Assembly: GCA_903970465.1 (NCBI GenBank)
Contig: CAJCIO010000056.1
Span: forward strand, 1-63,215
Origin: Gammaproteobacteria bacterium
GTDB taxonomy: Bacteria; Pseudomonadota; Gammaproteobacteria; Pseudomonadales; Pseudomonadaceae
Direction of reading: 5' to 3'
Length of the DNA: 63,215 bases
Part shown: positions 47,201-56,813 of the stretch, one piece after another
How positions within the stretch are numbered: the stretch's first letter is position 1
Layout: the number at the start of each line of letters is the position of its first letter
The notes under the pieces: model-generated
What the model saw: the letters and a program-made list of their open reading frames with translations, nothing else
Told to the model about the DNA's origin: nothing
Database searches by the model: none
Program-made: the position numbers and the translations under genes

Positions 47201-47850
47201 TGATGGGCGCGGAGCAGGGCGGGGCGAAGTTCTTGTCCGGGGCGATGGTCGACGGTTGGGAAGCGCCCGCCCTGACCGGTTTGTCCAAGGCGCCCACGCC
47301 TTGGACCGAAGACCAGTTGTTCAGCTACATGCGCACCGGTTTCAGCACCGAACACGGCGTGGCGGCAGGGCCGATGGGACCGGTGGTCAGCGAGCTGTCG
47401 ACCTTGCCCGACGATGACCTGCGGGCGATCGCCCATTACCTCGGCAGCCTCGAGGGCGAGCCGGTGGCCCAAGCGCAAAAGACGGTCGCCAGCCTGCCCG
47501 TCACGGCGAACCTGGCCAATGGGCGGCGGGTGTTCGAAGGCGCCTGCGCCGGTTGCCACAGTGCCCTGGACGGCGGCCCCGAGTTGTTCGGCGTGAGCCC
47601 ATCGATGGCGGCGAATACCAACGTGCACAGCGACCGTCCCGACAATCTGATCAAGGTCATTCTTCACGGTATCGGCAACCCTGCGGTCAGCGAACTGGGT
47701 TACATGCCGGCGTTCAAGGACAGCCTCTCCGATACGCAGGTCAGCGACCTGGTGGCCTATCTGCGCAGTACCTTTGCCGCCGACAAGGCCCCTTGGCCAC
47801 CGCTGGGCAAGCAAGTGGCCTGGCTGCGCGTCAATCCCGGCAGCCACTGA
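44287..47850 (+). CDS. nicB: NicB, nicotinate dehydrogenase molybdenum/cytochrome subunit
   Basis: 1187 residues from the ATG at 44287, the length of P. putida NicB. The N-terminal part is a xanthine-oxidase-type molybdopterin domain, with likely catalytic Glu 703 in GAGESAS. A transmembrane segment lies near residues 762-782. Three c-type haem motifs follow: CAVCH (817), CAACH (963) and CAGCH (1087). Electrons therefore go from nicotinate through Fe-S to cytochrome c and the respiratory chain rather than to NAD. It ends 6 bp from nicS, which is convergent. The 8-bp overlap with nicA implies coupling. Confidence 0.96.
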   Translation: MTDRAVPTQAELLAREGVLLVVDQIQPPPGLVPKGKTPILKPKELGLFIALCDTGEYYAFNGHVDLGTGIQTSLGQIVAEELDLRMDQLRVVLGDTARAPNQGATIASATLQTSAVPLRNAAAEARRWLLAAAAERLGSDDLHIEAGVVQSRDGRALSFAELIQGQRIELTLSGDAPLKSLADYKLVGQSSARVDIPAKATGELTFVHDMRVPDMLHGRVVRPPYDGYDTGVFVGTSLIAVNESSIAHLPGIVRVVVIGDFIGVVAEREEQAIKAARELKVQWKPWQQHLPNLDNIEQALRDNPSIERVVHDTGGVDAALASVATRLTRRYLWPYQLHGSIGPACAVADYQPQAIRIWSGTQNPHALRADLGWLLEVDETGIEIIRMEASGCYGRNCADDVCADAVLLSRAVGKPVRVQLTREQEHAWEPKGTAQLMDVDGGIDAAGDLAVYDFRTRYPSNGAPTLALLLTGRVEPVPVAYEMGDRTAVPHYSYPELRVSIEDMAPIVRASWLRGVSALPNVFAHESYIDELAHEAGVDPVEYRLRYLPDERAAELVRATAERAQWTPHTQPGQTPGEDGVLRGRGFAYARYIHSKFPGFGAAWAAWVADVAIDKHTGDIAVTRVVVGHDAGMMVNPAGVQHQIHGNVMQSTSRVLKEQVTFEESRVVSKEWGGYPILTFPEVPQVDVMMMQRQNEPPLGAGESASVPSAAAIANAVFDATGIRFRELPITAERVLAALKAAEPQDPVGLPYAAPVKSKKRKWLFGGLAGLFGTALGLGISAMPWRAEIAAVTPPPAGTWSAATLERGRQLAAAGDCAVCHTAHGGVTNAGGLAMDTPFGTLYSSNITPDAQTGIGHWSFAAFDRAMRQGISRDGRHLYPAFPYTAFRNIKEADMQALYAYLMSQTAVPSTPPINQMRFPFNVRALMAGWNTLFLKQGEYQDDPARSAQWNRGNYLVNGLGHCAACHSPRNLMGAEQGGAKFLSGAMVDGWEAPALTGLSKAPTPWTEDQLFSYMRTGFSTEHGVAAGPMGPVVSELSTLPDDDLRAIAHYLGSLEGEPVAQAQKTVASLPVTANLANGRRVFEGACAGCHSALDGGPELFGVSPSMAANTNVHSDRPDNLIKVILHGIGNPAVSELGYMPAFKDSLSDTQVSDLVAYLRSTFAADKAPWPPLGKQVAWLRVNPGSH

Positions 47851-47856
47851 ATCCTG

Positions 47857-48498
47857 TCAGCCTGCCGCCAGCCCGCGCAGTACCTGGTCGCGAGCGTAAT
47901 CCAGCCAGTGCTCGCGCGCGCCCTTGCTGTTCAGATCGGCGCCCAGGAAGGCGCCCAGGGTATGCAGGTTGGAGTTATAGAAGTAGCACAGCGAGGAAAT
48001 CATCAGGTAGGTATGGATCACATCCACATCCGTGCGAAACAGCCCCTGCGCCTGCCCCGCCTGGATGATTGGCGCCAGGGTATCCAGCGCCGCGCCCGAC
48101 AGCGCCAACAGATGGGGCGACTTGCGCGAGTGCTTGCCTTTGTGCAGGTTTTCGCTGTTCAGGATGCTGATGAATTCGGGGTGGCGCCCGTAGTAGTCCC
48201 AGACGAACCCCACCAGTTGCTCAAGGGCCGCGACCGGCTGGGCGAGGTCGAAGCGCTGGCGGCTCTGGGCTTCGTTGAAGTCGGCGTAGATGCCCTCCAG
48301 GACACGGATGAACAACTGCTCCTTGCTCTTGAAGTAGTAATAGATCATGCGGTCGTTGGACTTGGCCAGCCGCGAGATCTTTTCGATGCGGCCGCCCGAA
48401 TAGCCGTCCTGGCTGAACACTTTGCTGGCGGCCTTGAGGATGCGTGCGCGGGTTTCTTCAGCTTGTTGGCTGCGCAGCCCGGAATTGGGAGTGGCCAT
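47857..48498 (-). CDS. nicS: NicS, TetR-family repressor of nicAB
   Basis: 213-residue TetR-type regulator. The HTH (about residues 25-62) includes GGRIEKISRLAKSNDRMIYYYFKSKEQLF, and the C-terminal domain is of the HTH-linked TetR_C type. In P. putida NicS controls nicAB in response to nicotinate and 6-hydroxynicotinate. Its position beside nicB supports the name; the probable operator is at 43752. ATG at 48498, with AGGA before it, is preferred over an upstream in-frame start. Confidence 0.87.
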   Translation of the reverse strand: MATPNSGLRSQQAEETRARILKAASKVFSQDGYSGGRIEKISRLAKSNDRMIYYYFKSKEQLFIRVLEGIYADFNEAQSRQRFDLAQPVAALEQLVGFVWDYYGRHPEFISILNSENLHKGKHSRKSPHLLALSGAALDTLAPIIQAGQAQGLFRTDVDVIHTYLMISSLCYFYNSNLHTLGAFLGADLNSKGAREHWLDYARDQVLRGLAAG

Positions 48499-48549
48499 GG
48501 AGGTCCTGTGGCTGAAAGTGCAGCGCCAATCATACGCCATGCTGCCCGG

Positions 48550-49560
48550 CTATCGACCGGCCCCTGCTGGCGCGCAGGCACTTGCACGAATCTTCAGCGT
48601 GAATGGCAGCTGTACGTGGCGTTCGGCCAACGGCTTGTTTTCGATCAGGGCGACCAGCATGTGTACGGCGTGGCGGCCAAAGTCTTCGGCCGGTTGCTCT
48701 ACGGTCGTCAACGGCGGATCGCAGTAGGCGGCCATGGAGATATCGTCGAAGCCTGCCACGGATATATCCGTGGGCACCTGCAGCCCTGCTTCCTTGATTC
48801 GCTTCAGCGCACCGATGGCCATCTCGTCGTTTTCACAAAACAGCGCCGTGGGGCGGTGGGGCCCTTGGATCAAGGCGGTGGCGCCATCGTAGCCCGCCTG
48901 CAAGGTGAAATCCCCGTGGTGAACGAGGGCGGTGTCGAATTCGATTCCCGCGTCGCCCAGAGCGTCTTGGTATCCGGCCAGGCGCTCTTGTGTGAGTGGG
49001 CTGGACAATGGCCCCTTGATCAGGCCGATGCGCCGATGGCCCAAGTCGATCAAGTGTCGGGTCATTGCCTGGGCGCCGCCGCGGTTGTCCAGGCTGACTG
49101 TAGGGTAGGGCGTACCCGCGATGATCTCGCAGGCATTGACGATGGGCGGTGTCGCGCTGCCGGGCGGATGGCCCAGGAAGGGATCGAAGGCCCGAAGCTG
49201 AATGACGCCATCGGCCTGGTGGCCCGGTACTAACTCGGCGAATTCGCGCTCGATGGCTTCTTGTCCCTGGGTGTCGCACAGCAGCAACCGATACCCCGCG
49301 CATTGGGCAGCCTGTTGAGCCCCGCTGATAACCCTGGCGAAAAACGGGTTGGCGATGGTCGGTACCAAAATCACCAGGTTGGCCGTCTTGCGCGAGCGAA
49401 ATTGCACCGCCATGAGATTGGGGTGGTAGCCCGCCTGCTTGACAGCCGCGTTGACCTTGTCGCGGGTTTGCGGCAGCACGCGCTCGGGCGACGCCAAGGT
49501 TCGCGACACGGTCGCCACCGACACGCCGGCCAGCCGGGCGACTTCACGGATATTGGACAA
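48550..49560 (-). CDS. LacI-family repressor of the adjoining sugar module
   Basis: 336 residues. The N-terminal LacI HTH (NIREVARLAGVSVATVSRTL) is followed by a periplasmic-binding-protein-like ligand domain. I chose the TTG at 49560, preceded by AGAGG with 5-bp spacing. A GTG two codons earlier lies right on that ribosome site. It is divergent from the Gfo/Idh/MocA gene; a perfect 18-bp palindrome lies between them. Confidence 0.9.
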   Translation of the reverse strand: MSNIREVARLAGVSVATVSRTLASPERVLPQTRDKVNAAVKQAGYHPNLMAVQFRSRKTANLVILVPTIANPFFARVISGAQQAAQCAGYRLLLCDTQGQEAIEREFAELVPGHQADGVIQLRAFDPFLGHPPGSATPPIVNACEIIAGTPYPTVSLDNRGGAQAMTRHLIDLGHRRIGLIKGPLSSPLTQERLAGYQDALGDAGIEFDTALVHHGDFTLQAGYDGATALIQGPHRPTALFCENDEMAIGALKRIKEAGLQVPTDISVAGFDDISMAAYCDPPLTTVEQPAEDFGRHAVHMLVALIENKPLAERHVQLPFTLKIRASACAPAGAGR

Positions 49561-49683
49561 GGGCACCTCTTGCCGATTTACAGGGTGCTTGAGCTTAACT
49601 CACCCGGGGCGTCGGCTGTAGTGTTTGGCCAAATGCGGGTCAGCAGTTGACAGGTCGCGAGCCATGGCCTAGCTTTCCATCGT

Positions 49684-49701
49684 GATGTAACCGGTTACAT
49701 C
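49684..49701. promoter_or_regulatory. Perfect LacI-type operator palindrome
   Basis: GATGTAACCGGTTACATC, an uninterrupted 18-bp palindrome with central CG, as in LacI/GalR-family operators. It lies in the intergenic region between the LacI gene and the module it probably controls. Confidence 0.85.
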
Positions 49702-49711
49702 TGTAGGCCAG

Positions 49712-49743
49712 TACAACCAGCGGAAACTACAACCAGCGGAAAC
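49712..49743 (+). repeat. Tandem 16-bp duplication before the dehydrogenase gene
   Basis: TACAACCAGCGGAAAC occurs twice, perfectly and back to back. The second copy ends 7 bp before the ATG at 49751 and carries the only Shine-Dalgarno-like purine run (GCGGAAA), so the duplication doubles the ribosome-binding region. Confidence 0.8.
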
Positions 49744-49750
49744 GATCATC

Positions 49751-50944
49751 ATGGGTATGGGCAACACAAGAATAAGAATGGGCTTTATCGGGGGCGGAGA
49801 GGGCGCATTCATCGCTCAGGCGCACCGCCAGGCCGCCGGATTGGATGGCCGTTTCGAGCTGGTGTGTGGCGCTTTCAGCCGAGACGCGGACAACAATCAG
49901 CGAACCGCCGAACGGCTGGGGATTGCCCCGCAACGCTGCTACCCCACCTGGCAAGCCCTGCTTGACGCAGAAGCGCTGCTACCCGCAGAGCAACGCATGG
50001 AGTTGGTGGTCATTGTCACGCCAAATCATTTGCATGCGCCGGTGGCTTCCAAAGCGCTGGCTGCAGGGTTTCACGTGTTCAGCGAGAAGCCCGCGGCGCT
50101 CAGCCTTGCCGAGTTACTGGCGTTGCAGACGGTCCTAGCCAGCAGCGGCCGGTTTTACGGGCTGGCCCATACCTACCTGGGTTACCCCATGGTCTGGCAG
50201 GCCCGCGACATGGTTCGCCAAGGGGTGATCGGTACCCTGCGCAAGGTCATTGTCGAATACCCCCAAGGCTGGCTCAGCGAAGACGTTGCCGGGCAGGGCA
50301 GCAAGCAGGCCGATTGGCGTGACCGCCCAGAGTTTTCGGGGGCTGGCGGCTGTATCGGCGATATTGGCACTCATGCATTTTCCCTCGCCGAATTCGTCAG
50401 CGGCCAGCGCATCGAGCGCATCTGCGCAACGCTGGGCATTCACGTTGCGGGCCGCCGACTGGATGACGATGCATCGATGCTGTTCAGCACGGCGCAGGGC
50501 GCGACGGGCGTATTGATCGCCAGCCAGGTGTGCGCGGGCGAGGAAAACGCCCTGAACATTCGCCTTTACGGTGATAAAGGCGGACTGGAATGGCGTCAGG
50601 AAGAACCCTCCAGCCTGCGCCATCGCTCCCTGAAACAACCCCTGCAACTGCTCCGTGCCGGCATCGGCCAGCCCTGGCTGTGCCCGGCCGCCACCCGGCG
50701 CATGCGCCTGCCAGCCGGGCACCCGGAGGGCTATCTGGAAGCCATGGCCAACCTCTATGGCGATTTTGCCAACGCGATACGCGGGCAGGTCGTCGGCCCC
50801 GACGTACCCGGCGTGCCGGGTATTGAAGTGGGGCTGCGGGGCATGGCGTTTATCGAGACGGTGTTGGCGAGTCACCGGGGAGCGGCCAAATGGACAGTCC
50901 TGACCGGTCACCCCGATACGGAGCAACATCACCATGACCAATAG
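49751..50944 (+). CDS. Gfo/Idh/MocA-family dehydrogenase
   Basis: 397-residue NAD(P)-dependent oxidoreductase. The N-terminal Rossmann motif (GFIGGGEGAFIAQAHR), the conserved VTPNHLHAPV and the catalytic-lysine motif FSEKPAA (Lys near residue 115) mark the family; the C-terminal half is the substrate domain. Members oxidise a sugar or inositol hydroxyl. Partner genes (TIM-barrel isomerases, NupG-like MFS) suggest a glycoside or cyclitol substrate. The ATG at 49751 may compete with another two codons later. It overlaps the next gene by 11 bp. Confidence 0.9.
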   Translation: MGMGNTRIRMGFIGGGEGAFIAQAHRQAAGLDGRFELVCGAFSRDADNNQRTAERLGIAPQRCYPTWQALLDAEALLPAEQRMELVVIVTPNHLHAPVASKALAAGFHVFSEKPAALSLAELLALQTVLASSGRFYGLAHTYLGYPMVWQARDMVRQGVIGTLRKVIVEYPQGWLSEDVAGQGSKQADWRDRPEFSGAGGCIGDIGTHAFSLAEFVSGQRIERICATLGIHVAGRRLDDDASMLFSTAQGATGVLIASQVCAGEENALNIRLYGDKGGLEWRQEEPSSLRHRSLKQPLQLLRAGIGQPWLCPAATRRMRLPAGHPEGYLEAMANLYGDFANAIRGQVVGPDVPGVPGIEVGLRGMAFIETVLASHRGAAKWTVLTGHPDTEQHHHDQ

Positions 50945-52016
50945 CCCTGCACACACTGCTGGCATGCGCGGCCCGGGTATCTTTCTGGCGCAGTTCATGG
51001 CCACTGAAGCGCCCTTCGATACGCTCGAGCATATCGCGCACTGGGCCGCTTCGCAGGGGTACACGGCCATTCAGCTGCCGACGCTGGGCACTCGTTATAT
51101 CGACCTGGCGCAGGCTGCCGAAAGCCAGAGTTACTGCGATGCTCTGAACGCCACCTGCGCCCAGGCTGGCGTGGTAATCAGCGAGCTGTCCACGCACCTG
51201 CAGGGGCAACTGGTGGCCGTGCACCCCGCCTTCGACGCGTTGTTCGACGACTTCGTCCCGACCCACCTTCAAGGCAATCCTCAAGCCCGCACCGAATGGG
51301 CGATCAAGCAGCTCAAGCTGGCGGCCCGGGCCAGCCGTCGACTGGGTCTCAGTGCCCACGCGACGTTTTCCGGGGCACTGCTGTGGCCCTATGTGTATCC
51401 CTGGCCGCAACGCCCGGCCGGGCTGGTGGAGCAGGGCTTTGCCGAGCTGGCCAGGCGCTGGCTGCCGATTCTGGACTGCTTCGAGGAGGCAGGGGTCGAC
51501 CTGTGTTACGAAATTCACCCCGGTGAGGACCTTCACGATGGCGCCTCGTTCGAACGCTTCCTCGAAGCGGTCAACGACCACCCTCGTGCTTGCATCCTCT
51601 ATGACCCCAGCCACTTGTTGCTTCAGCAGATGGATTACCTGGGGTTCATTGATCGCTATCACGCGCGTATCCGCATGTTCCACGTCAAGGATGCCGAATT
51701 CCGTGCAGACGCCCGTTCAGGCGTTTACGGCGGCTATCAGAGCTGGGTCGAGCGTCCGGGGCGCTTTCGGTCGCTGGGCGATGGGCAGGTCGATTTCAAA
51801 TCGATCTTCAGCAAGCTGACCCAGTACAACTTCGCTGGCTGGGCGGTGCTCGAGTGGGAGTGCTGTCTCAAGGATGCCGCCCAAGGCGCGGCAGAGGGGG
51901 CGGCCTTCATACAACGGCATATGATCACTCGGACCGAAAAGGCCTTTGACGATTTCGCCCGTGTGGCCAGCGATGAACGTTCCAATCGGCGACTACTGGG
52001 ACTGCCCGACGCCTGA
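50934..52016 (+). CDS. TIM-barrel sugar isomerase/epimerase-like protein
   Basis: 360-residue protein of the AP-endonuclease-2/xylose-isomerase-like TIM-barrel family. Metal-binding residues are evident in LCYEIHPGEDLHD (Glu and His), LYDPSHLLLQ (Asp, His) and RMFHVKDAEF (His, Asp), with a final Glu in AVLEWEC. No signal peptide, so cytoplasmic. It overlaps the dehydrogenase gene by 11 bp, implying sequential action on one substrate. Confidence 0.88.
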   Translation: MTNSPAHTAGMRGPGIFLAQFMATEAPFDTLEHIAHWAASQGYTAIQLPTLGTRYIDLAQAAESQSYCDALNATCAQAGVVISELSTHLQGQLVAVHPAFDALFDDFVPTHLQGNPQARTEWAIKQLKLAARASRRLGLSAHATFSGALLWPYVYPWPQRPAGLVEQGFAELARRWLPILDCFEEAGVDLCYEIHPGEDLHDGASFERFLEAVNDHPRACILYDPSHLLLQQMDYLGFIDRYHARIRMFHVKDAEFRADARSGVYGGYQSWVERPGRFRSLGDGQVDFKSIFSKLTQYNFAGWAVLEWECCLKDAAQGAAEGAAFIQRHMITRTEKAFDDFARVASDERSNRRLLGLPDA

Positions 52017-52056
52017 TCCAGCGGTGTGCATCAATAACAATAAAAAGGTGATCGTT

Positions 52057-53292
52057 ATGACGTTGATGAATGCGCGCTTGAGCGCAATGATGTTTCTGCA
52101 GTTCTTCATCTGGGGTGGTTGGTTCGTCACTTTGGGCACGTTTCTCTCCAGCCAATTGGGCGCCAATGGCGGGCAGATCGGCGTGGCGTTCTCGACCCAG
52201 TCGTGGGGGGCGATCATTGCGCCCTTCGTGGTCGGCCTGATTGCCGACCGGCTATTCAATGCCGAACGTATTCTCGGTGTACTGCATCTGGTGGGGGCGG
52301 TGCTGCTCTATCAGCTTTATGGGGCACATGACTTCAGTACGTTCTACCCCTACGTGTTGGCCTACATGGTGATCTATATGCCGACGCTGGCATTGGTCAA
52401 TGCGGTGGCCTTCCGGCAGATGCGTGACCCAGGGATGGAGTTCTCGAAAATTCGTGTGTGGGGTACGGTGGGTTGGATCGTCGCTGGGGTAGTGATCAGT
52501 TTCGTGTTCGCGTGGGATTCGCCCGCTGCGATTCCCTCGGGCGGGTTGCGCAATACATTCCTGATGGCGGCGCTGGCTTCCCTGGTACTGGGCGTGTACA
52601 GCTTCACGCTGCCCAGCACCGCGCCCCTTGAAACCAACGCTACACGCGGTGGCACGCTGCAAATGCTCGGGCTGGATGCCTTGGGCTTGTTGAAGGACCG
52701 CAGTTATCTGGTGTTCTTCATCGCCTCGATCCTGATTTGCATTCCGCTGGCGTTCTACTACCAGAACACCAATCCGTTTCTGGCCCAGATCGGCATGACC
52801 AACCCGACGGCCAAGATGGCCATCGGGCAGGTCTCGGAAGTGCTGTTCATGCTGCTCTTGCCGCTGTTCATCCACCGCTTCGGCATCAAGATCGCCTTGC
52901 TGATGGGCATGCTCGCCTGGGCGCTGCGCTACGTGCTGTTCGCTTACGGCAACAATGGCGATCTGGCCTTCATGTTGTTTACCGGCATTGCCCTGCATGG
53001 CGTCTGTTACGACTTTTTCTTCGTGTCGGGGCAGATCTATACCGATGCCAAAACGCCTGAGCACTTGCGCAGCTCCGCACAGGGGCTGATCACCTTGGCG
53101 ACTTATGGCGTGGGCATGTTGATAGGGTTCTGGGTGGCGGGCCACGTTTCTGACTACTACGCAGGCCCCGAAGGGCACCATTGGCAGAGCATTTGGTTAT
53201 TCCCCGCCTGCTTCTCGTTGGGCGTCGTGCTGGTGTTCGTATTCGCCTTTCGCGAAGCAAGGCCCAGAGTGCCGGTCCCGGCGAAAATCTGA
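52057..53292 (+). CDS. NupG-like MFS transporter
   Basis: 411-residue major facilitator resembling the NupG/XapB nucleoside:H+ symporter group, with about twelve hydrophobic segments and the N-terminal pattern ARLSAMMFLQFFIWGGWFVTLGTFL. Transporters of this subgroup in gene sets with Gfo/Idh/MocA and TIM-barrel proteins probably carry sugars, not nucleosides. AAGGTG precedes the ATG at 52057; longer in-frame starts overlap the previous gene and are not supported. Confidence 0.87.
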   Translation: MTLMNARLSAMMFLQFFIWGGWFVTLGTFLSSQLGANGGQIGVAFSTQSWGAIIAPFVVGLIADRLFNAERILGVLHLVGAVLLYQLYGAHDFSTFYPYVLAYMVIYMPTLALVNAVAFRQMRDPGMEFSKIRVWGTVGWIVAGVVISFVFAWDSPAAIPSGGLRNTFLMAALASLVLGVYSFTLPSTAPLETNATRGGTLQMLGLDALGLLKDRSYLVFFIASILICIPLAFYYQNTNPFLAQIGMTNPTAKMAIGQVSEVLFMLLLPLFIHRFGIKIALLMGMLAWALRYVLFAYGNNGDLAFMLFTGIALHGVCYDFFFVSGQIYTDAKTPEHLRSSAQGLITLATYGVGMLIGFWVAGHVSDYYAGPEGHHWQSIWLFPACFSLGVVLVFVFAFREARPRVPVPAKI

Positions 53293-53326
53293 TCGCTTGA
53301 CCCACTACAACTATAAGGACGAAAAG

Positions 53327-54172
53327 ATGAAGTTGATAAAAGAAGTAGCGCTGACGATGGCATTGACAAGCGGCGCCCTGGCAGGCGTCGCCGTCGCGGC
53401 AACACCTGTAGCAACCAGCCCGATCGCGTTGCAAATGTATACCTTGCGCAACGTCGGCACGCTTGATCAACAACTGGCCCTTGCCGAGCGAACGGGCTAC
53501 ACCGCTGTGGAGTTGGTTGGCACCCAAGGCGTTGGCAGCGAAGAGCTGAACGCACTGTTGAGCACGCATCATTTGACCGTGACCTCCGCTCACGTGCAGC
53601 TCGATGTTCTGCGCCATCAACTGGCTGAAGCCATTGCCTTCAACCGCGCGGTAGGCAACCGGGTGTTGGTGGTTCCCTATTTGAAGCCCGATGAGCGACC
53701 CACCGACATCGCAGGTTGGCAAAAACTGGGGAAAGAGCTGGATGCCTTGGGTGCACGATTGCGTAGAGACGGTATGAAGCTGGCCTACCACAATCATGAT
53801 TTCGAAATGAAGAAGTACGCCGGCAAAACTGGCTATGAATGGTTGGTCGATACCACTCAGCCGCAGAATCTGAGGCTGGAAATCGACGCGGCCTGGGTTT
53901 CCCGCGGCGGCCAGGATCCTGAGCGACTGATCAAACGCTATGCCGACCGTTTGTTCGCCTTGCACGCCAAGGATAATGCGGGCATCGGGGTCAGGGATGA
54001 TGAAGCCAACTTCGCACCGCTGGGCGAGGGGCTGCTGGCCTGGCAGCAAATCATTGCCGCCGCGCAGAAGACCGGCAAGCCGCTTTACATCGTCGAGCAT
54101 GACTTGCCCAAAGATCCCGCCGCAATCATCACGGTGGCAAAACAGAATTTGCAACATGACCTGAAACAGTGA
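53327..54172 (+). CDS. Periplasmic TIM-barrel isomerase/epimerase-like protein
   Basis: 281-residue xylose-isomerase-like TIM barrel with a Sec signal peptide (about residues 1-26, ending VAVAA). Metal ligands are visible: Glu in AVELVG, His in LAYHNHDFEM, Asp in LRLEIDAAW, His in LFALHAKDN and Glu in LYIVEHDLP. Export of one of two related barrels in the module suggests that the first step on the substrate happens in the periplasm. AAGGA lies 7 bp before the ATG at 53327. Last gene of the plus-strand operon. Confidence 0.87.
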   Translation: MKLIKEVALTMALTSGALAGVAVAATPVATSPIALQMYTLRNVGTLDQQLALAERTGYTAVELVGTQGVGSEELNALLSTHHLTVTSAHVQLDVLRHQLAEAIAFNRAVGNRVLVVPYLKPDERPTDIAGWQKLGKELDALGARLRRDGMKLAYHNHDFEMKKYAGKTGYEWLVDTTQPQNLRLEIDAAWVSRGGQDPERLIKRYADRLFALHAKDNAGIGVRDDEANFAPLGEGLLAWQQIIAAAQKTGKPLYIVEHDLPKDPAAIITVAKQNLQHDLKQ

Positions 54173-54288
54173 GGGCGGCGGTAGCAAAGCACAGGTCCAG
54201 AGGGGCTTCCCCAATGCCCTAATGCCCGCATGCCGCATGCCGCTGCCATGCTCGCCGCACAGCTGGATGACTTCACCGCTCGGGCAGT

Positions 54289-55469
54289 CTAGCGATTACC
54301 CGAGCGCAAGAAGTCCGCCCAGCGCCTGACCAGGTAGTTGTGTTCGTCCATCACCGAGTTCCAGACGCTGATGTGGCCCATGCGTTGGGCATAGGAACCA
54401 CCTTCCCGACACAGGCCAACGTCAATCAACGGCAAGCCGTCGCTACCGGGCAGTTCCTCGCGCGCTGGCTTGCCGTCATACCAGTAATCCCATTCGGCCG
54501 CGCTCAAGTGGTCCCGCGCGCGCAACGGGTTGGAGATATAGAACCCTTGTCGTGCCATGACCGCGCCGGGCCAGCCCGCCAGCCACCAGTTCAGGTACGC
54601 ATAGGCCGCATCACGTACGCGACCCTGTGCGCAGCGCGACAGCGACAGGCCGCCGAACCAGGCGCGGTAGCCTTCCTTGGGCACCGCCAGGCGATATTGC
54701 ACGCCAGCGCGGTGCAATTGCATGAGGGTGGGCGACCACAGGCTCTGGATATCGATGCGCGGTTGCAACATCAACTCGCCGGCCTCCTGCCCATCGGACC
54801 AGAACCCGGCGAAGTGTCCGTGGCGCTGTTTTTCTATCAACACCTTGGCCAGGCGGTCGATTTCATCCAGATCGAGGTTGCCGATATTGTTGAACCTGGC
54901 CAAACCCGCTGCCTGTACCGCGAGGGCCGCATCGAGGGCGCCGATCGATGCGTCGCTCTGCAAGGCGATGCGTCCACACCATTGTTCATCCACCAGCCAC
55001 GACCAGCTCTCCTCGGCACCCGCCAGGCCCGCCGGCAGGCGCTCCGGGCGATAGGCGAAACTGTCGGCATTGTGGGTGAGGGGCAGCATGCTGATGAATT
55101 TGCCGGGGCGGCTGCCCAGATTGCCATCGTGCTGCACGAACAGGCGATCGCAGGGCAGGCTGCCGGTGGCCAGGCGGTCGTCGGGGTTCAAGCGCCCACG
55201 TTTGGGCAGGTCGTTGATTTCTTCCCACAGCGCCAGGCGGCGGGTGTCGATAGGTTGTATCGCGCGTGCCGGCCAGACCAGATCGACGTTATGAAACCAT
55301 TGGTCGTAGAGGTCGTAGCTGTCCGGGTGCATGACGGCGATGCGTTGGGCCTGCTGCACTTCATGAATCTGATAGACCAGGCGAATCCCCAGTTCCTCTT
55401 CGGCGCGCTGGCGGATGGATTCGATCAGCGTGACCGAGGTGCCAAGTACGCGCAGGGTGATGGGTTCGC

Positions 55470-55473
<4 letters not shown>
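54289..55473 (-). CDS. Solute-binding-protein-like gene without a signal peptide
   Basis: 394 residues resembling PotD/Fe-type (extracellular family 1) ABC binding proteins: LRVLGTSVTLIESIRQRAEEELGIRLVY at the start, then LPLTHNADSFAYRPE and NWWLAGWPGAVMARQGFYI. It begins directly with MSEPITLRVLG, so no signal peptide is seen, and no ABC permease or ATPase is nearby. The start overlaps the GTPase stop (ATGA), and the upstream frame offers no export signal. It may act in the cytoplasm, or the family name may be misleading. Confidence 0.75.
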
Positions 55474-56455
<982 letters not shown>

Positions 56456-56459
<4 letters not shown>

Positions 56460-56755
56460 CGATGGGTCTCCAGATGTTCCAGCACGCACAGATCAAGCGG
56501 GTCCACAGCGCGGCCGAGAATGGCGCCGGCCTTGCTCCAGAGTTCATCCAGGCCGCTGGCCATTTCCTGGCGTCCGGTGGCGCCGTGCAGCAGGTACGCG
56601 GCGCCCTGGAAATCACTGACCGTCAGGCGGAAGGGGGCGAGCACGCGGTTGATCGCCGCAATCCGCCGCAAGCGCTCGCGGCGCCGTGGCAAGGTGTCGC
56701 CCAAGGGGTCGCTCCAGTGAATGTCTTCGCCCAACAGGCCACACAGTCCACACAT
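56456..56755 (-). CDS. Small protein with N-terminal CGLCG motif
   Basis: 99 residues starting MCGLCGLLGEDIHWSD, with two cysteines spaced CxxC. Arg/Leu-rich helices follow (RRRERLRRIAAINRVL). It overlaps the G3E GTPase by 4 bp, so the two are coupled. A metal-handling or adaptor role for the GTPase is a reasonable guess; I recognise no named family. Confidence 0.65.
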
Positions 56756-56813
56756 GTTGATTGCCTCCGGGTGAGTGCGCCGGGCGTGGCTGCGCCGGCG
56801 CGAAGTCGATCGA

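Noticed and set aside
54394..54422. Near hrp box on the plus strand (GGAACC-N16-CCAACGT)
   Set aside because: The -10 part is CCAA, not CCAC; it is inside a minus-strand coding gene with no plus-strand gene following.
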